Below are positions 54,500 to 63,904 of a DNA stretch of 64,000 nt, piece by piece (position 1 is the first letter of the stretch; each line of letters starts with the position of its first letter). Both the position numbers and the translations under genes were made by a program. This DNA comes from Prorocentrum cordatum (Eukaryota > Sar > Dinophyceae > Prorocentrales > Prorocentraceae), in assembly GCA_963575745.1 (NCBI GenBank), contig CAUYUJ010011148.1:186952-250951 (forward strand), given 5' to 3'. The notes below the pieces were generated by a model. That model had not been told where the DNA came from, made no database searches, and saw nothing but the letters and a program-made list of their open reading frames with translations.

Positions 54500-55609
54500 A
54501 TGGCAAATGGCGGAGGTGGCGTCGGAGAAGTTCTGGCGGGCCCCCGCGCTCCCACCTGGGCGTGCGGAGCTTGTGGGAGGAACGCTAATTGGGCGTGCCG
54601 CATCATATGTCAATGTGGCGAGCGCGCACCAGCAGATGTGGTTCGTCGTGCTCGTGAGCGTGCTGGCGGTGCTGCGGAGCGTGGGCCTCCTCGGCGCCGC
54701 GCGCCAGCAGGAGCCGACCCGCTCCAGCAGAAGATCGACGCACTTCAGAAGAAGTACGACGCGCTGGTGGCCAAGAGCAAGGGGGTTTCCTCGCCTGCGG
54801 CCGCCACTTCCACGGAGAACAAGGAGCTGTCTCCCGCGGACAAGCTCAAGGAGAAGATCAAGCAGCTGGAGAGCTCGCTTTCAGCGTGCAAGCTGCTGCC
54901 TGATGAAGTCGGTAAGGAAGCTTGTGAGTCGCTGGAGAAGCAACTGGTGGACGCCCGCAAACAATTGGCGGCGACGAAACGTGAGCTCACCCAGCACACT
55001 AACGTCGGACATCGGCTTTCTCGTGCGACGACGCGCAAGAGCAAGCTTGAGCAGCAGGTTTCCGAGCAGCTGGAGATCATACGCGCAGCCGAAGAACGTG
55101 CTGATACCCTTCGTGCGCAGATCAAGGCAGATGAAGAGGAGATCTTGTTGCTTAATCGTGAGCTGGTCGGCACTTTACCATTGGCGCCTAAGGTCAATTT
55201 GGAGGTCGATCCCAACGTCTTGGCTCAGCATCCCCAAGCAGCAGTACTCAAGACGTTCATGGAGTCAGAAACGTTCAAGATCTTCGCTGAGGTCCTGGGC
55301 GAGAGCATCAAGGCCCGCGAGCCTCCCAAGCCAGCGCCAGCCGCCTCGCCTTTCACTGCTTCGTCTGGTGGCGCGAGTCAGGCTCATGGCGGTGCTGCTG
55401 GCGCTAGCGGGTCAGGTGGTGGTCGTGACGGGGCCGCCGCAGATTCAGGTGGAGTTGGAGTGCGCGTCCCCGAAGACATGGAACTCGATGACCTCGACGA
55501 CACCACCATCGACAGTATCCTCACCGCTGCTAGAGAGGAGGGCTTTGACAAGAGTGCCTTTTCTGAGCGGTTCGGCGGTCAGCTACGCCGCGTCAAGCCG
55601 CGTGTTTAA
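54500..55609 (+). CDS. LINE ORF1 protein: zinc ribbon plus coiled coil
   Basis: A 369-residue protein. The start is the first ATG after the SL (TTCCATGG); there is no upstream ATG in any frame. Residues 20-40 (WACGACGRNANWACRIICQCG) form a RanBP2-like zinc ribbon with the conserved W, C-x2-C and N-W, though the last Cys pair is spaced by one, not two. Residues 65-67 are basic (RRR). About 75-230 is a long charged coiled coil. Then comes a Pro/Ala/Ser/Gly linker (about 275-320) and an acidic C terminus (MELDDLDDTTIDSIL). By analogy with other LINE ORF1 products it probably binds the element RNA as an oligomer. The frame is intact to TAA. The ORF2 frame is +1 relative to it. Confidence 0.8.
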   Translation: MANGGGGVGEVLAGPRAPTWACGACGRNANWACRIICQCGERAPADVVRRARERAGGAAERGPPRRRAPAGADPLQQKIDALQKKYDALVAKSKGVSSPAAATSTENKELSPADKLKEKIKQLESSLSACKLLPDEVGKEACESLEKQLVDARKQLAATKRELTQHTNVGHRLSRATTRKSKLEQQVSEQLEIIRAAEERADTLRAQIKADEEEILLLNRELVGTLPLAPKVNLEVDPNVLAQHPQAAVLKTFMESETFKIFAEVLGESIKAREPPKPAPAASPFTASSGGASQAHGGAAGASGSGGGRDGAAADSGGVGVRVPEDMELDDLDDTTIDSILTAAREEGFDKSAFSERFGGQLRRVKPRV

Positions 55610-55611
55610 CC

Positions 55612-56666
55612 AGAGCCAGCCGCTTTGCTGCGGGCTCAGACTTTCTAAATTCGGAGTTCCTGCTCCACCTCCGCCCCCTTCCATTCCTTCGACTCCGCTG
55701 TCCTCAGAGCTCGATGGCCTGGGCAGCTGCTTCGAAACGTATAATGGCAACTGTTGGTCCACGTTACGCGACCGTCTGAGGAGGTCTTCGGCTAGTATCC
55801 TGCTGGCGCAGGAGGTGGGCTTCCCCCAGGAGCGAGAGGGTGAAAAAGCTAGCTCTGCGGGGGCCCTGGGATGGAAAATGCTTGCTTCCCCATCCCTCCC
55901 TGGTGAGGGCAACCGAACCAGGGCGGGGGTGGCGGTCTTCGTTCGCTCACACCTTGGCCTTCGATGGCCTGCGGATCGGACGGGCATCTTGTACCCTGGT
56001 AGGTTGATGCACGCTGTCGTTGATCTGCCAGGATGGCCCCCTCTGCAAGTGATGTGCGGATATCTCAAGAGTGGCACTGGTATGTGCAAGTTGAATGTCC
56101 AGTTGCTTCGTCTCATGGGGGAACGCCTCCAGGGCGAACACATGTTTTTGGTGGGCTGCGACTGGAATCTCGACCCCATCTTAGTCGATGCTTCGGGTGT
56201 GTGTCGTCGTACGGGGGGAGCGCTGTTTGTCCCTGGCCAGAAAACCTGCCTCTCCCCGCAAAGTCTGTCTACGATCGATTATTTCTTGGTGAGCTCGGGC
56301 CTTGCGAAGGCCACCGATGGGGTCCAAGCGGACCTTGAGTGGACCCATAGGCCCCACCGCCCCGTCACTTTGAAACTCAAGGAGGATGCTGTTCGATGTT
56401 ATCAGTTGCAGTATCGAGCTCACCAGCGCCTTCCCACTCGTTTGCCTATAGGACCTGCGCCACAGCCGCAGGACTGGCGTCTCGCTCGTGGGATCGCTGA
56501 GGCCGCCGCCGAGGCCGCTCTAGAGGCGCCGGTCGGCCAGGCGCGGGCTTTGCTCTCGGTCGCGCGGCAGCACTTTGCCAACACCTTCGAGCTTGAGCTC
56601 GAGAGCTACACTGGAGAGGTTGTGAGGTGTAAAGGTTTTCGAGGAGACTATCTGAAACCTAAATAG
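55612..56666 (+). CDS. LINE ORF2 part 1: AP-type endonuclease domain
   Basis: Exonuclease-endonuclease-phosphatase fold. NCWSTLRDRL...ILLAQE supplies the N-terminal Asn and the metal-binding Glu (about 55750-55815), GCDWNLDP the D-x-N motif (56157-56180), STIDYFLVS the S-x-I-D-Y motif (56270-56296), and WTHRPV the catalytic His (56341-56358). It nicks target DNA for target-primed reverse transcription. No convincing ATG lies at the start of the domain, so translation may depend on ORF1 (frameshift, re-initiation or leaky scanning). It ends at an in-frame TAG after FRGDYLKPK; the same frame continues as VPMFAKPRALEML, so the TAG is probably a nonsense mutation. Confidence 0.85.
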
Positions 56667-57132
56667 GTCCCGATGTTTGCCAAACCCCGTGCTTTAGAAA
56701 TGCTTTCGGTCTCTCGGGGATGGATTTGGCTGGCCCAGCACCTCAGCGAAACGGTGGGGGCCTCTGCTCCAGCAGGCCTCCACGAGGGCCGCCGAGGACC
56801 CCGACGGGCTTGAGGATATCACGGCCCGTGATCAGATGCTCCAGGATGCGCAGCTCCAAATTCAGCAACTTTTAGGTCTTCCTTGCCCAGGCGAAGGAGG
56901 CGACATTCGCCTCGATTCGACCCTGCGGCAGGCACGCAGTCTGGCGAGCAAGTTCCCCTCGTCAGGCCCTTTGAATGGCTGGTGCGACGAGTGCCAGGAG
57001 TTCTTACAGTCGTGGGAGGACGACCTCCTCTCGGCCAAGCAGGCCATTGTTAAGCAGCAGCAGGACAGCTGGGATCAATGGCAGGAGCAGGCGTTGGAAG
57101 GAGGGGCCATGGGGGATGCGTCGCCTTACTAA
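56667..57132 (+). pseudogene. LINE ORF2 part 2: linker, frame-shifted
   Basis: The ORF2 frame runs on to about 56755 (SRGWIWLAQHLSETV), then continues in the next frame as QQASTRAAEDPDGLEDITAR...WDQWQEQALEGG, to a stop at 57130-57132. This implies an indel between about 56740 and 56770. A second shift near 57108-57118, at CCATGGGGGA, leads into the RT frame. It corresponds to the endonuclease-RT linker, with helical Gln/Glu-rich sequence. Confidence 0.65.
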
Positions 57133-60100
57133 GTTAAAAGCTAAGTGGAATCCCACCGTGGTCCAGACCCATCCTGGAGTTTTCAGCAGTAATCCTCAAC
57201 TCCTCCTTCGCCGTGAAGGGGGGGAGCTGGCTAAGTTTTGGCACGCGTCTCACGTGCCACCTGAAGTCTGCGCGCCCGACCGTGTCCACCTGCCTCGGCC
57301 GACGGCGGCTGAGCTAAGGAATGCGTCGTGCAGTTTCAGCCACCACACGTCCCAATCCCTCGATGGCTTTCATCCTCGTCATTTTAGCCTCGGGTCGGAC
57401 GCGGCTCTTGAAACTTTCGCGGCGCTTGTTCAAGCGATTGAGTCCCTGGGCCTCTTCCCTAAACAACTGTTTTGGCTCCTTTTTCCCTTGCTTGAAAAAC
57501 CGAAAGGGGGCCTGAGACCCATTTTGTTATGTGCGGGACCCGTTCGTGTATGGGAGAGATTGCGGCGCTCCGTCATTGTGGATTTCAACGATAGGTATCC
57601 TCGCAAGTATTGGGCCTTCGGACCAGGTAGGAGTGCTGAGGACGCTGTGTGGCATCAGGCCGTTCGGGCCGAGGTCGCGCACCATGATGATAAGGTGACG
57701 GGGGGATTCATATGGGACGGGACTAAATATTACGAGTCCTTCGATCTCTCCGTGCTGCGCCACCGCGCCCTAGATTATGGCATCGACGCTACGATAGTGA
57801 AGACGACGTATAATTATTGGCGAGGCCCGCGGTTGTTGCGGCTTGGTGCCCAATATGCTGCTGTGCCCTACTTCGCCTCCTCGGGCTTCCCCGCCGGTGA
57901 TATCTTTAACAATGTCTTCGTTCGCGTCTATAGCATCGAGGCCTTCGATAAGTTTGTAGCCAGCCACGGTGATGTGTGGTTATCTTCCTACGTTGACGAC
58001 GACAGCGTGACGACGGAGGGGACGGAGGAGGAGGTGATTAGCAACGTTATCCGAGCAGCAGCAGCTTTGTTCATCATCTTTAGAGATGAGCTTCGAGTTG
58101 CTGTGCATCCAAACAAAGTTTGCACGTTTGGTAGTTCGCTCACGCTGGCCAAGAGCATCGCGCGACATCTTGGGCGCATGTCAGGGCAAGTATCTAACAG
58201 CGTGGTCTCCCTCGGCACCGATCTTGCTCCTGGCCAGCGTCGTTCGGCACCTAGAGCACTGCGGAGACGACGGGCCCGCCTTCGTGATATGCGTCGGCGG
58301 CACCGCGTCCTCCAGCGATATCGTCATGCCCTTCCTCGTCAGAAAGGTCGTATCGGGAAAATATACGTCGCTGGCGTTTTGCCTGCGGCCAGTTTTGGAT
58401 CGGGGGTGATAGGCATGAGCAACCAGGAACTCCAGCAGGCTCGACGGGCCCTCTTAGCCTACAAGCCCCCTCGCCACCAGGGATGCTCTTTGCACGCCAA
58501 GCTCGCCATCCTAGGCGATCCTGTGTGGCGCGCTGCGGTTGCGCCTGTGCTTCACTGGGCTGGTGTGGTGTGGACGGCGATCACGTGTCCACATATATCC
58601 CAGTACACGGTTAAGGATTTGTGCTCGATCTGGCGCACGATACCCTTCGATGATGATGTCACCTGGCGGTCCTCCAGGGGACCTGTGCAGCGTATGCATC
58701 CCAGCCTTCATAGACTGGGGTGGGTTTCTACGTCGGCCTTGACCTTTCGCGACGATAAGGAGAGAGAAATCCATTTAGGTTACACCTCCCCTTCTATGCT
58801 CGCTCACCTCCTGGATCTCGCTTCCCAGAGGGCCCACGAGCGGGCCTTGGCCGAGCACGCTCCTGGGTTTGGCGGTGATCGCGTTTGTGTTGAGCCCCTC
58901 AAGAAAATCCGGGGGCCCCAAGGGAAGGGCCTTAGCCCTCGGGAAAAATATCTGGCTCTCACTTGTTTTTGTAAGGGAGTGTGGACTCGTGCGCGAGCTC
59001 GCGCCTGCGGGTACCAGGCCGACGGCTTGCGCCCACTTTGCGGGCAGCCCGACAGCGTGCGACACCGACTGTGGCAGTGCATGCACCCGACGGCGGCTGC
59101 GGCACGAGCCGAAGCGCTTGACGGGGTTCCCGTCGAATGGCATGCGGAGGCGCTCGAGAGCGAGGATCGGCTTTTCTTTGATGAGATGAAATGGTCACAC
59201 CCTGAAGCCTCGTACCCGCCCCCTTCCCCCGAGCCTAACCCACAACTGTATGATGCCTCGGGGGCCGCTGTGCCTTGGGACACGATCGACCTGCGGGGGC
59301 TTGATGTGTGCGTGGACGGTTCGGCCAGCAGACATTGTATCCGTGAGCTCTCGCGGGCCTCCTACTCCTGGATCTGTTTGGGGTCCCGATCCAATGAAAT
59401 TGTTGCTACTGCTCGTGGCACCGTCCTGAACACCCTTCCCCAAACATCACAGGCCGCCGAACATCAGGCGATGGCTTTGCTTCCCATGTTCCAGCAGCTC
59501 GGAGGGAGCAGGTACGGGGACAACCTGACCGTCGTGAAGCGATGCCGTGCTGATCCCATGCATCAAGTTTCTAGGAAGCATCGTTACGCTGGTCTGCGTC
59601 GCGGATCGCTGCTGCACGAAGTCGCTGGCCATGTACCCGTTGTCTCTCATACGCCAGCGCACCGCCAGTTGGCTGCGATTGACGCTCTGCCAGATGATGA
59701 ACGTCGTATCGGCTTGGGAAGCTGGCACGCAGATGCTCAGGCCAAAACAGCTCTCCTCTCTCACCCCCAACCCTCTCAGAATGAAAGCGGGGAGATGGAC
59801 AGGAAATGTAAACTACTGCGGGTAGTTGCACGTGTTTGTGGAAAGGTACTTTCGGCCTTCCCTCAGGAGAAATTCGATCGTACGAGCGTTGGTCCTAGGT
59901 CCAAGTTTTTAAAATCAGGGGGTTGGCATGCGTGGCAGGACCTCGAACAAGGCCGGTCGCGATGCTTGCATTGCCTTGCTTTATGGACCGACCCGTCTTC
60001 CAGACCCATGCTAGGGTGCAAAGGCATGAGTAGCACGTGGCGTAAAACATTAGACGTCAGCCTTGGTCACACTCTTGCCCACTGCCGTGTCTTAAAGGGT

Positions 60101-60388
60101 GATGCCGAGAAAACACTTTTCTTTTGCATCGTGTGCGGAGCGTACACTTCCAGCCGCTGCCATAAGCTCGGACAGGAGTGTTCCCAACGCCGTCTGAGCG
60201 GAGCTCCGACAACGCTCCGCCGCATATACAATGGCCTCTACCCGCATTATCGTGACCCGTCGAGGCTCACGAGCAGCACGAGAAGAGGCAGCTCGTTTTT
60301 GTGTTTTTTTCTGCGTCTCAGCCGCCGCCGCAGGAGGTGGTCGCTTCAGGAGCTCATGCTTCTGGCCTCGTCCAAACGCCTGGTATGA
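57113..60388 (+). CDS. LINE ORF2 part 3: reverse transcriptase and RNase H
   Basis: Starts in phase at RLTKLKAKWNP. RT motifs: S-x-DGFHP (about 57360), PLLEKPKGGLRPI (about 57485-57523), motif A FIWDGTKYYESFD with the first catalytic Asp at 57716, SGFPAGDIF (about 57880), and motif C YVDD at 57989-58000. A C-x-C...H..W.C knuckle-like site (about 59035-59080) has lost its first Cys (RPLCG). The RNase H core is complete: Asp at 59315 (CVDGSAS), Glu at 59459 (AAEHQAM), Asp in GDNLTVV (about 59518), Asp at 59732 (HADAQAKT). A C-terminal finger CIVCGAY...C lies at about 60128-60180. The RT and RNase H active sites are intact although upstream frames are broken. Confidence 0.92.
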   Translation, partial: GMRRLTKLKAKWNPTVVQTHPGVFSSNPQLLLRREGGELAKFWHASHVPPEVCAPDRVHLPRPTAAELRNASCSFSHHTSQSLDGFHPRHFSLGSDAALETFAALVQAIESLGLFPKQLFWLLFPLLEKPKGGLRPILLCAGPVRVWERLRRSVIVDFNDRYPRKYWAFGPGRSAEDAVWHQAVRAEVAHHDDKVTGGFIWDGTKYYESFDLSVLRHRALDYGIDATIVKTTYNYWRGPRLLRLGAQYAAVPYFASSGFPAGDIFNNVFVRVYSIEAFDKFVASHGDVWLSSYVDDDSVTTEGTEEEVISNVIRAAAALFIIFRDELRVAVHPNKVCTFGSSLTLAKSIARHLGRMSGQVSNSVVSLGTDLAPGQRRSAPRALRRRRARLRDMRRRHRVLQRYRHALPRQKGRIGKIYVAGVLPAASFGSGVIGMSNQELQQARRALLAYKPPRHQGCSLHAKLAILGDPVWRAAVAPVLHWAGVVWTAITCPHISQYTVKDLCSIWRTIPFDDDVTWRSSRGPVQRMHPSLHRLGWVSTSALTFRDDKEREIHLGYTSPSMLAHLLDLASQRAHERALAEHAPGFGGDRVCVEPLKKIRGPQGKGLSPREKYLALTCFCKGVWTRARARACGYQADGLRPLCGQPDSVRHRLWQCMHPTAAAARAEALDGVPVEWHAEALESEDRLFFDEMKWSHPEASYPPPSPEPNPQLYDASGAAVPWDTIDLRGLDVCVDGSASRHCIRELSRASYSWICLGSRSNEIVATARGTVLNTLPQTSQAAEHQAMALLPMFQQLGGSRYGDNLTVVKRCRADPMHQVSRKHRYAGLRRGSLLHEVAGHVPVVSHTPAHRQLAAIDALPDDERRIGLGSWHADAQAKTALLSHPQPSQNESGEMDRKCKLLRVVARVCGKVLSAFPQEKFDRTSVGPRSKFLKSGGWHAWQDLEQGRSRCLHCLALWTDPSSRPMLGCKGMSSTWRKTLDVSLGHTLAHCRVLKGDAEKTLFFCIVCGAYTSSRCHKLGQECSQRRLSGAPTTLRRIYNGLYPHYRDPSRLTSSTRRGSSFLCFFLRLSRRRRRWSLQELMLLASSKRLV

Positions 60389-60708
60389 TCGCGCTGCAGG
60401 CGCGGATCCAGGCAAAGGAGGCGGCCGCCAGTTCGATTGATCGAGTCGTCACGTCGTCTCGTCACCTCTCGTCGTCATCGAGTCAGAGGCCCTCCAGCGC
60501 GCCTGCGCGCGAAGAGGAGCCTGCCGACGATTTTGCTGCCGACGAAGAGGCGTCGAGATGTTTGTTCGACTCTTCTGCTGATGGACAGGAGCCCCGAGAG
60601 CCTCCTGGCCAAATTTTGCGCGTGGTAGCCGCGCGTCTCGCCCAGGAGGAGGACGAGGCTCCGCTTGTGGCAGCCGAGGAGGAGGCGCCCCTCGTCGAAC
60701 GCGTTTAG
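60301..60708 (+). CDS. LINE ORF2 part 4: C-terminal tail in shifted frame
   Basis: After the C-terminal finger the RT frame runs into basic, low-information sequence, while this frame gives VQTPGMIALQARIQAKEAAA...ARLAQEEDEAPLVAAEEEAPLVERV and a TAG. A 2-to-1 frame change near 60295-60315, within a T-rich run, would join them. It is an acidic helical tail of unknown role. It may instead be non-coding 3' UTR. Confidence 0.5.
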   Translation: MFFSASQPPPQEVVASGAHASGLVQTPGMIALQARIQAKEAAASSIDRVVTSSRHLSSSSSQRPSSAPAREEEPADDFAADEEASRCLFDSSADGQEPREPPGQILRVVAARLAQEEDEAPLVAAEEEAPLVERV

Positions 60709-60925
60709 TGCTGCCGCAGAGTGCGTGTACGTGTCACCAGTGGTCTGTTGAAGTTTAGCTTCGTAGACCCGTGCTGGCGCCGTGTGCTCGTTTCTCTGCG
60801 TGTTTTGTTTTCCGAGCCTCCTGTGCAACGCCCCAGGTTGCTCTCGACCACGGTACGAGCATATGCCTCTTTCGGTCGCCGCTGATAGCAGTGTTCATGC
60901 CCTATGGGACCGATGATGAAAAAAA
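60709..60925 (+). other. LINE 3' UTR with short A tail
   Basis: About 210 bp without coding sequence, ending GATGATGAAAAAAA directly before TCCTCCTCC. Confidence 0.7.
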
Positions 60926-61375
60926 TCCTCCTCCTCCTTACGGTAGACCGACATTGGCTGGATGGTCGTTGCGTCTACCTCCTCCTTCTCCTCCATCAGT
61001 ACGCCTTATGAATGCTACTCCCCTCTCTCCCCTGCATCTGTCCCCGAGATGCCCCTCTCCGAGGATTGCTTTCCACACACAGGATTGGGCGACTGTGATT
61101 CCTTGTGCTGCGGCGGGGGTCTCATGTTCGGATCTCGTCCTCGTCCTCGTCCTCCTCCTCCTCCTTCCTCCTCGTCCCCCTCCTCCTGTACTTGTTCCTC
61201 CTGCTCAGCTCCACTTTTCGGTTGCGCATGGCACGATTGGGTGTTTCAGGAGTTCCAGGTCCGCTATGACACGCGCCGGCAGATAAAAAGAAAAACAACG
61301 TAGTTGGAAGGGATGGGTGGGAGGGGTGGGATGCCAGATATGGCGCGAGAGCACCTAGCTTGTTCTCCTCCCCCT
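60926..61375 (+). repeat. Repeat family I, copy 5 (right flank of LINE)
   Basis: Starts with the TCC tract and AGACCGACATTGGCTGGATG, continues with CTCTCTCCCCTGCATC, CTTTCCACACACAGGATTGG, (CTC)n at about 61148-61195, CAGGTCCGCTATGACACG, and TGGGATGCCAGATATGGCGC. Confidence 0.75.
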
Positions 61376-63220
61376 ACCTCCTTGTCCTCCTCCTCCTCCT
61401 CCTCCTCCTCTGGCCTCTCTTTCCTCCCCTTCCTCCTCATCATCATCACCACACCTTTGTGCGCTCAGCTGGCACTCCTGGCAATCCTACTTGTCCCGTT
61501 CCTCCTACCCTCCTCTTTCATCGCCCGTCTCCTCCTCCACTTCCTCCTTCCACACCTCCTCATCAGCACCTCCTCGAAGCAGGTAGACAGGGGAAAGAAG
61601 GAGCAGGGGAGAGGGAGGAGAGGAAGGGGAAAAGAAGGAGGAACGAGAAAGAAAGGTATCGCCTGGTCCCCTTCCTCCTACCTCCTCGCGGCCCAACCTT
61701 CCCATTGCCGTCGCAGAAGACGCAATATTTTCCCACTGGCCGACCCGCGAACAGCATGAGCAACGTGACGGGTTCGTCGTCCGCGGCCTGGCCAGCATGA
61801 AAAGAACAGTCAGATACACGGGCATGTGTTCGAGGTGATGGTGTAGGACTCTTGTATGTCCACCTTGCAGCAGCGGCAGAAGCGGCAGGCGGAAGCACAG
61901 GGGCCGAGACGGTAGAGATGCGCGCAAGGGCGACCTCGACCAGGTCTAGATGGCACTGCAGGCGGGCAGCACAGGGGGCCAGAAGGAGGACAGATGGCGG
62001 GGGGGGGGCAGCAGGAGACAGGATGTGATGGGTGGGGCCCGCTGGACCGACCGTGCCTGGCGCCCTCCCCGCCCTAGGAACTCTGACCCGCCGCTGGGGC
62101 TCCGGGAAGCCCCTTTCCGTCAGCCCTTCGCCAGAGCTGCCGACGGAGCTCAGGGTGTGCCTGTGCGTGCCCCTGCCAAGCGCAGGTGATCAGCAAGCTG
62201 GCGACCCCACCCTGCCAGACCCCTGGACCTCCCCAAGTCCACCAAAGCCCCTGACGCCCCGTTGAAAACACCTGACAACCTCCGCGGCGTCATCCTTCTG
62301 CGCCACCACCCTCATCCCTCCCTCGCTCCGTCTTCACCCCCGGGGCCGTCCAAAGGCCCACAAAGGACTGGAAATGTCAACAGAAACTCGATCCCTGCTC
62401 TCTCGCTCATCCTCCACAAGCGGCCTCCAGAGCCCTAAGCAGTGACTGAAACGACCGCAATGCTCGATCATCGATCCCCCTTGTCCTCCCCACACCCCCG
62501 AATCTTCGATCCTCCTCCACCATCCTCTCCTCCTCTTCCTCCGCCTCCTCCTTCTCCGCCTCCTCCGCCTCCTCCCCTTTGTCCATTCCAAAAGCTACGC
62601 ACAGCCCAGCAAGGGAGGATGCGAATGCGGTTGGGGCCAGCGCGAAAGCAATTCATCAAAGCCGACGACTATACGACCAATTTGGCGACGAGCACGAGCA
62701 GCAGCAATGAGTTGGAGAAATTCCGAGCGGACACTTGCAGGTTGATGTCACGACGTCCGCTCCAATGCACTACGAACAAAGAACATGCGATGGGCACAAC
62801 AAATCAACACTGGCAGCTCGAGCGAATGACCACACAAAGCTGTCTGCTGGGACCTGGGACCCCCCGAGAGGGTTACGAAACGGCGCCCTTACGGTCCACA
62901 GCGACGCTGGGCCGACAAGATGAACCAGTGAGGGCTTCCTGCCCCACCGCCGTCCTCAGCAGGAGGCGTTCCTCGCATGTGCGTGGTGCGGTGTCGGTAC
63001 CTGTTCTGGCATGTCCACCCCCCCGCCGCACCGAACCTCGAGCTCGCCGAGGCGGGATGCGTCCTCCAGGATGCTCGTATTGTTCAGCAGCTGCTGCCTG
63101 CGATGTCTCGAAAGGAGGGCGAGTAGGAAGAAAGGGGTAAGGGAGATAGGCGAGGTAGGAGGCTGGACTGGGATGTGCAAGGCAGGGGACAAAAATGCCC
63201 AAGCAAGCACACATCATCGA
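61376..63220. other. No gene seen
   Basis: (CTC)n at about 61385-61412 and 62510-62580 and purine-rich stretches near 61590-61650. A G9 run is near 61999. No frame with recognisable motifs on either strand. Confidence 0.45.
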
Positions 63221-63224
63221 CTTA

Positions 63225-63610
63225 CAATGTGCGTTTCTATGTTTTCAACGTTACCGCCTTTTCGAACTTCCGACGCTCCAAGACGGCCCCAAGGGCCCCC
63301 AAGACCGCCCCAAAACGGCCCGAGATGTCCCTAAGAGGGACCCAGGACGGCGCAAGAGGCGCCCAAGACGGCCCACGAGAGCCCCAAGACTGCCCCAAGA
63401 GGGGCCCAAGAGGGGGGGCACAAACCGACAGGTCTAGTCTTGCGCCCGAAGATGCCCCCAGGACACCCCAAGAGACTTCCAGGAAGCCCCCTGGAGGCCC
63501 CATGAGGCCCCCAAGAGACCCCACAAGAGGCCCCAGGAGGTCCCCAGACGGCCCCCATGAGGTCGCAAAACTGCCCCCAAGAGGCCCCCGAGAGGCCTCT
63601 AGCCCACAAC
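63225..63610. repeat. GGCCCCAAGA minisatellite, copy of the 43.8-kb locus
   Basis: TGCGTTTCTATGTTTTCAAC and CTTCCGACGCTCCAAGACGG lead into GGCCCCCAAGACCGCCCCAA units. Confidence 0.85.
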
Positions 63611-63890
63611 CGAAGACCACTATGTATAGCCATATGCAAATGTGTCTATAAAGATACACACATAAAACGATATGTGTATATGCATATATATATATGTATA
63701 TATATGTGCATGTCTCGATATGTGTGACGAGATGTCGTTCTAGGTGTTGAGTGCGTACTAGCAAGATATCCATATAGCTATCGATACGCATACACAAGTA
63801 TGGGCCTATATGCCTAACTGCATACACACATGTCTGCATTAATTGATATATGCGTATAGTTAGGTGTACTACCAAATATCAGCCAGCGTT
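63611..63890. repeat. ATAT/TGCATA-rich tract
   Basis: ATGTATATATGC-type repeats, about 63650-63720; no gene. Confidence 0.6.
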
Positions 63891-63904
63891 GACTCCAACT
63901 AGGA

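Larger units (their letters stand above)
54330..60925 (+). mobile_element. Full-length but mutated LINE (non-LTR retrotransposon)
   Basis: About 6.6 kb: SL-derived 5' end (54330-54367), short 5' leader, ORF1 (zinc ribbon, coiled coil), ORF2 (AP-type endonuclease, reverse transcriptase, RNase H, C-terminal zinc finger), ~210-bp 3' UTR and an A7 run (60919-60925). It is inserted in a TCC tract; TCCTCCTCCTCC continues at 60926-60937 and would be the target duplication. ORF2 carries an in-frame TAG at 56664 and frame changes near 56760, 57112 and 60300, so this copy is probably no longer autonomous. Confidence 0.88.

Noticed and set aside
58511-59283. Minus-strand open frames within the RT/RNase H region
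   Set aside because: Shadows of the plus-strand reverse transcriptase, whose motifs are clear.
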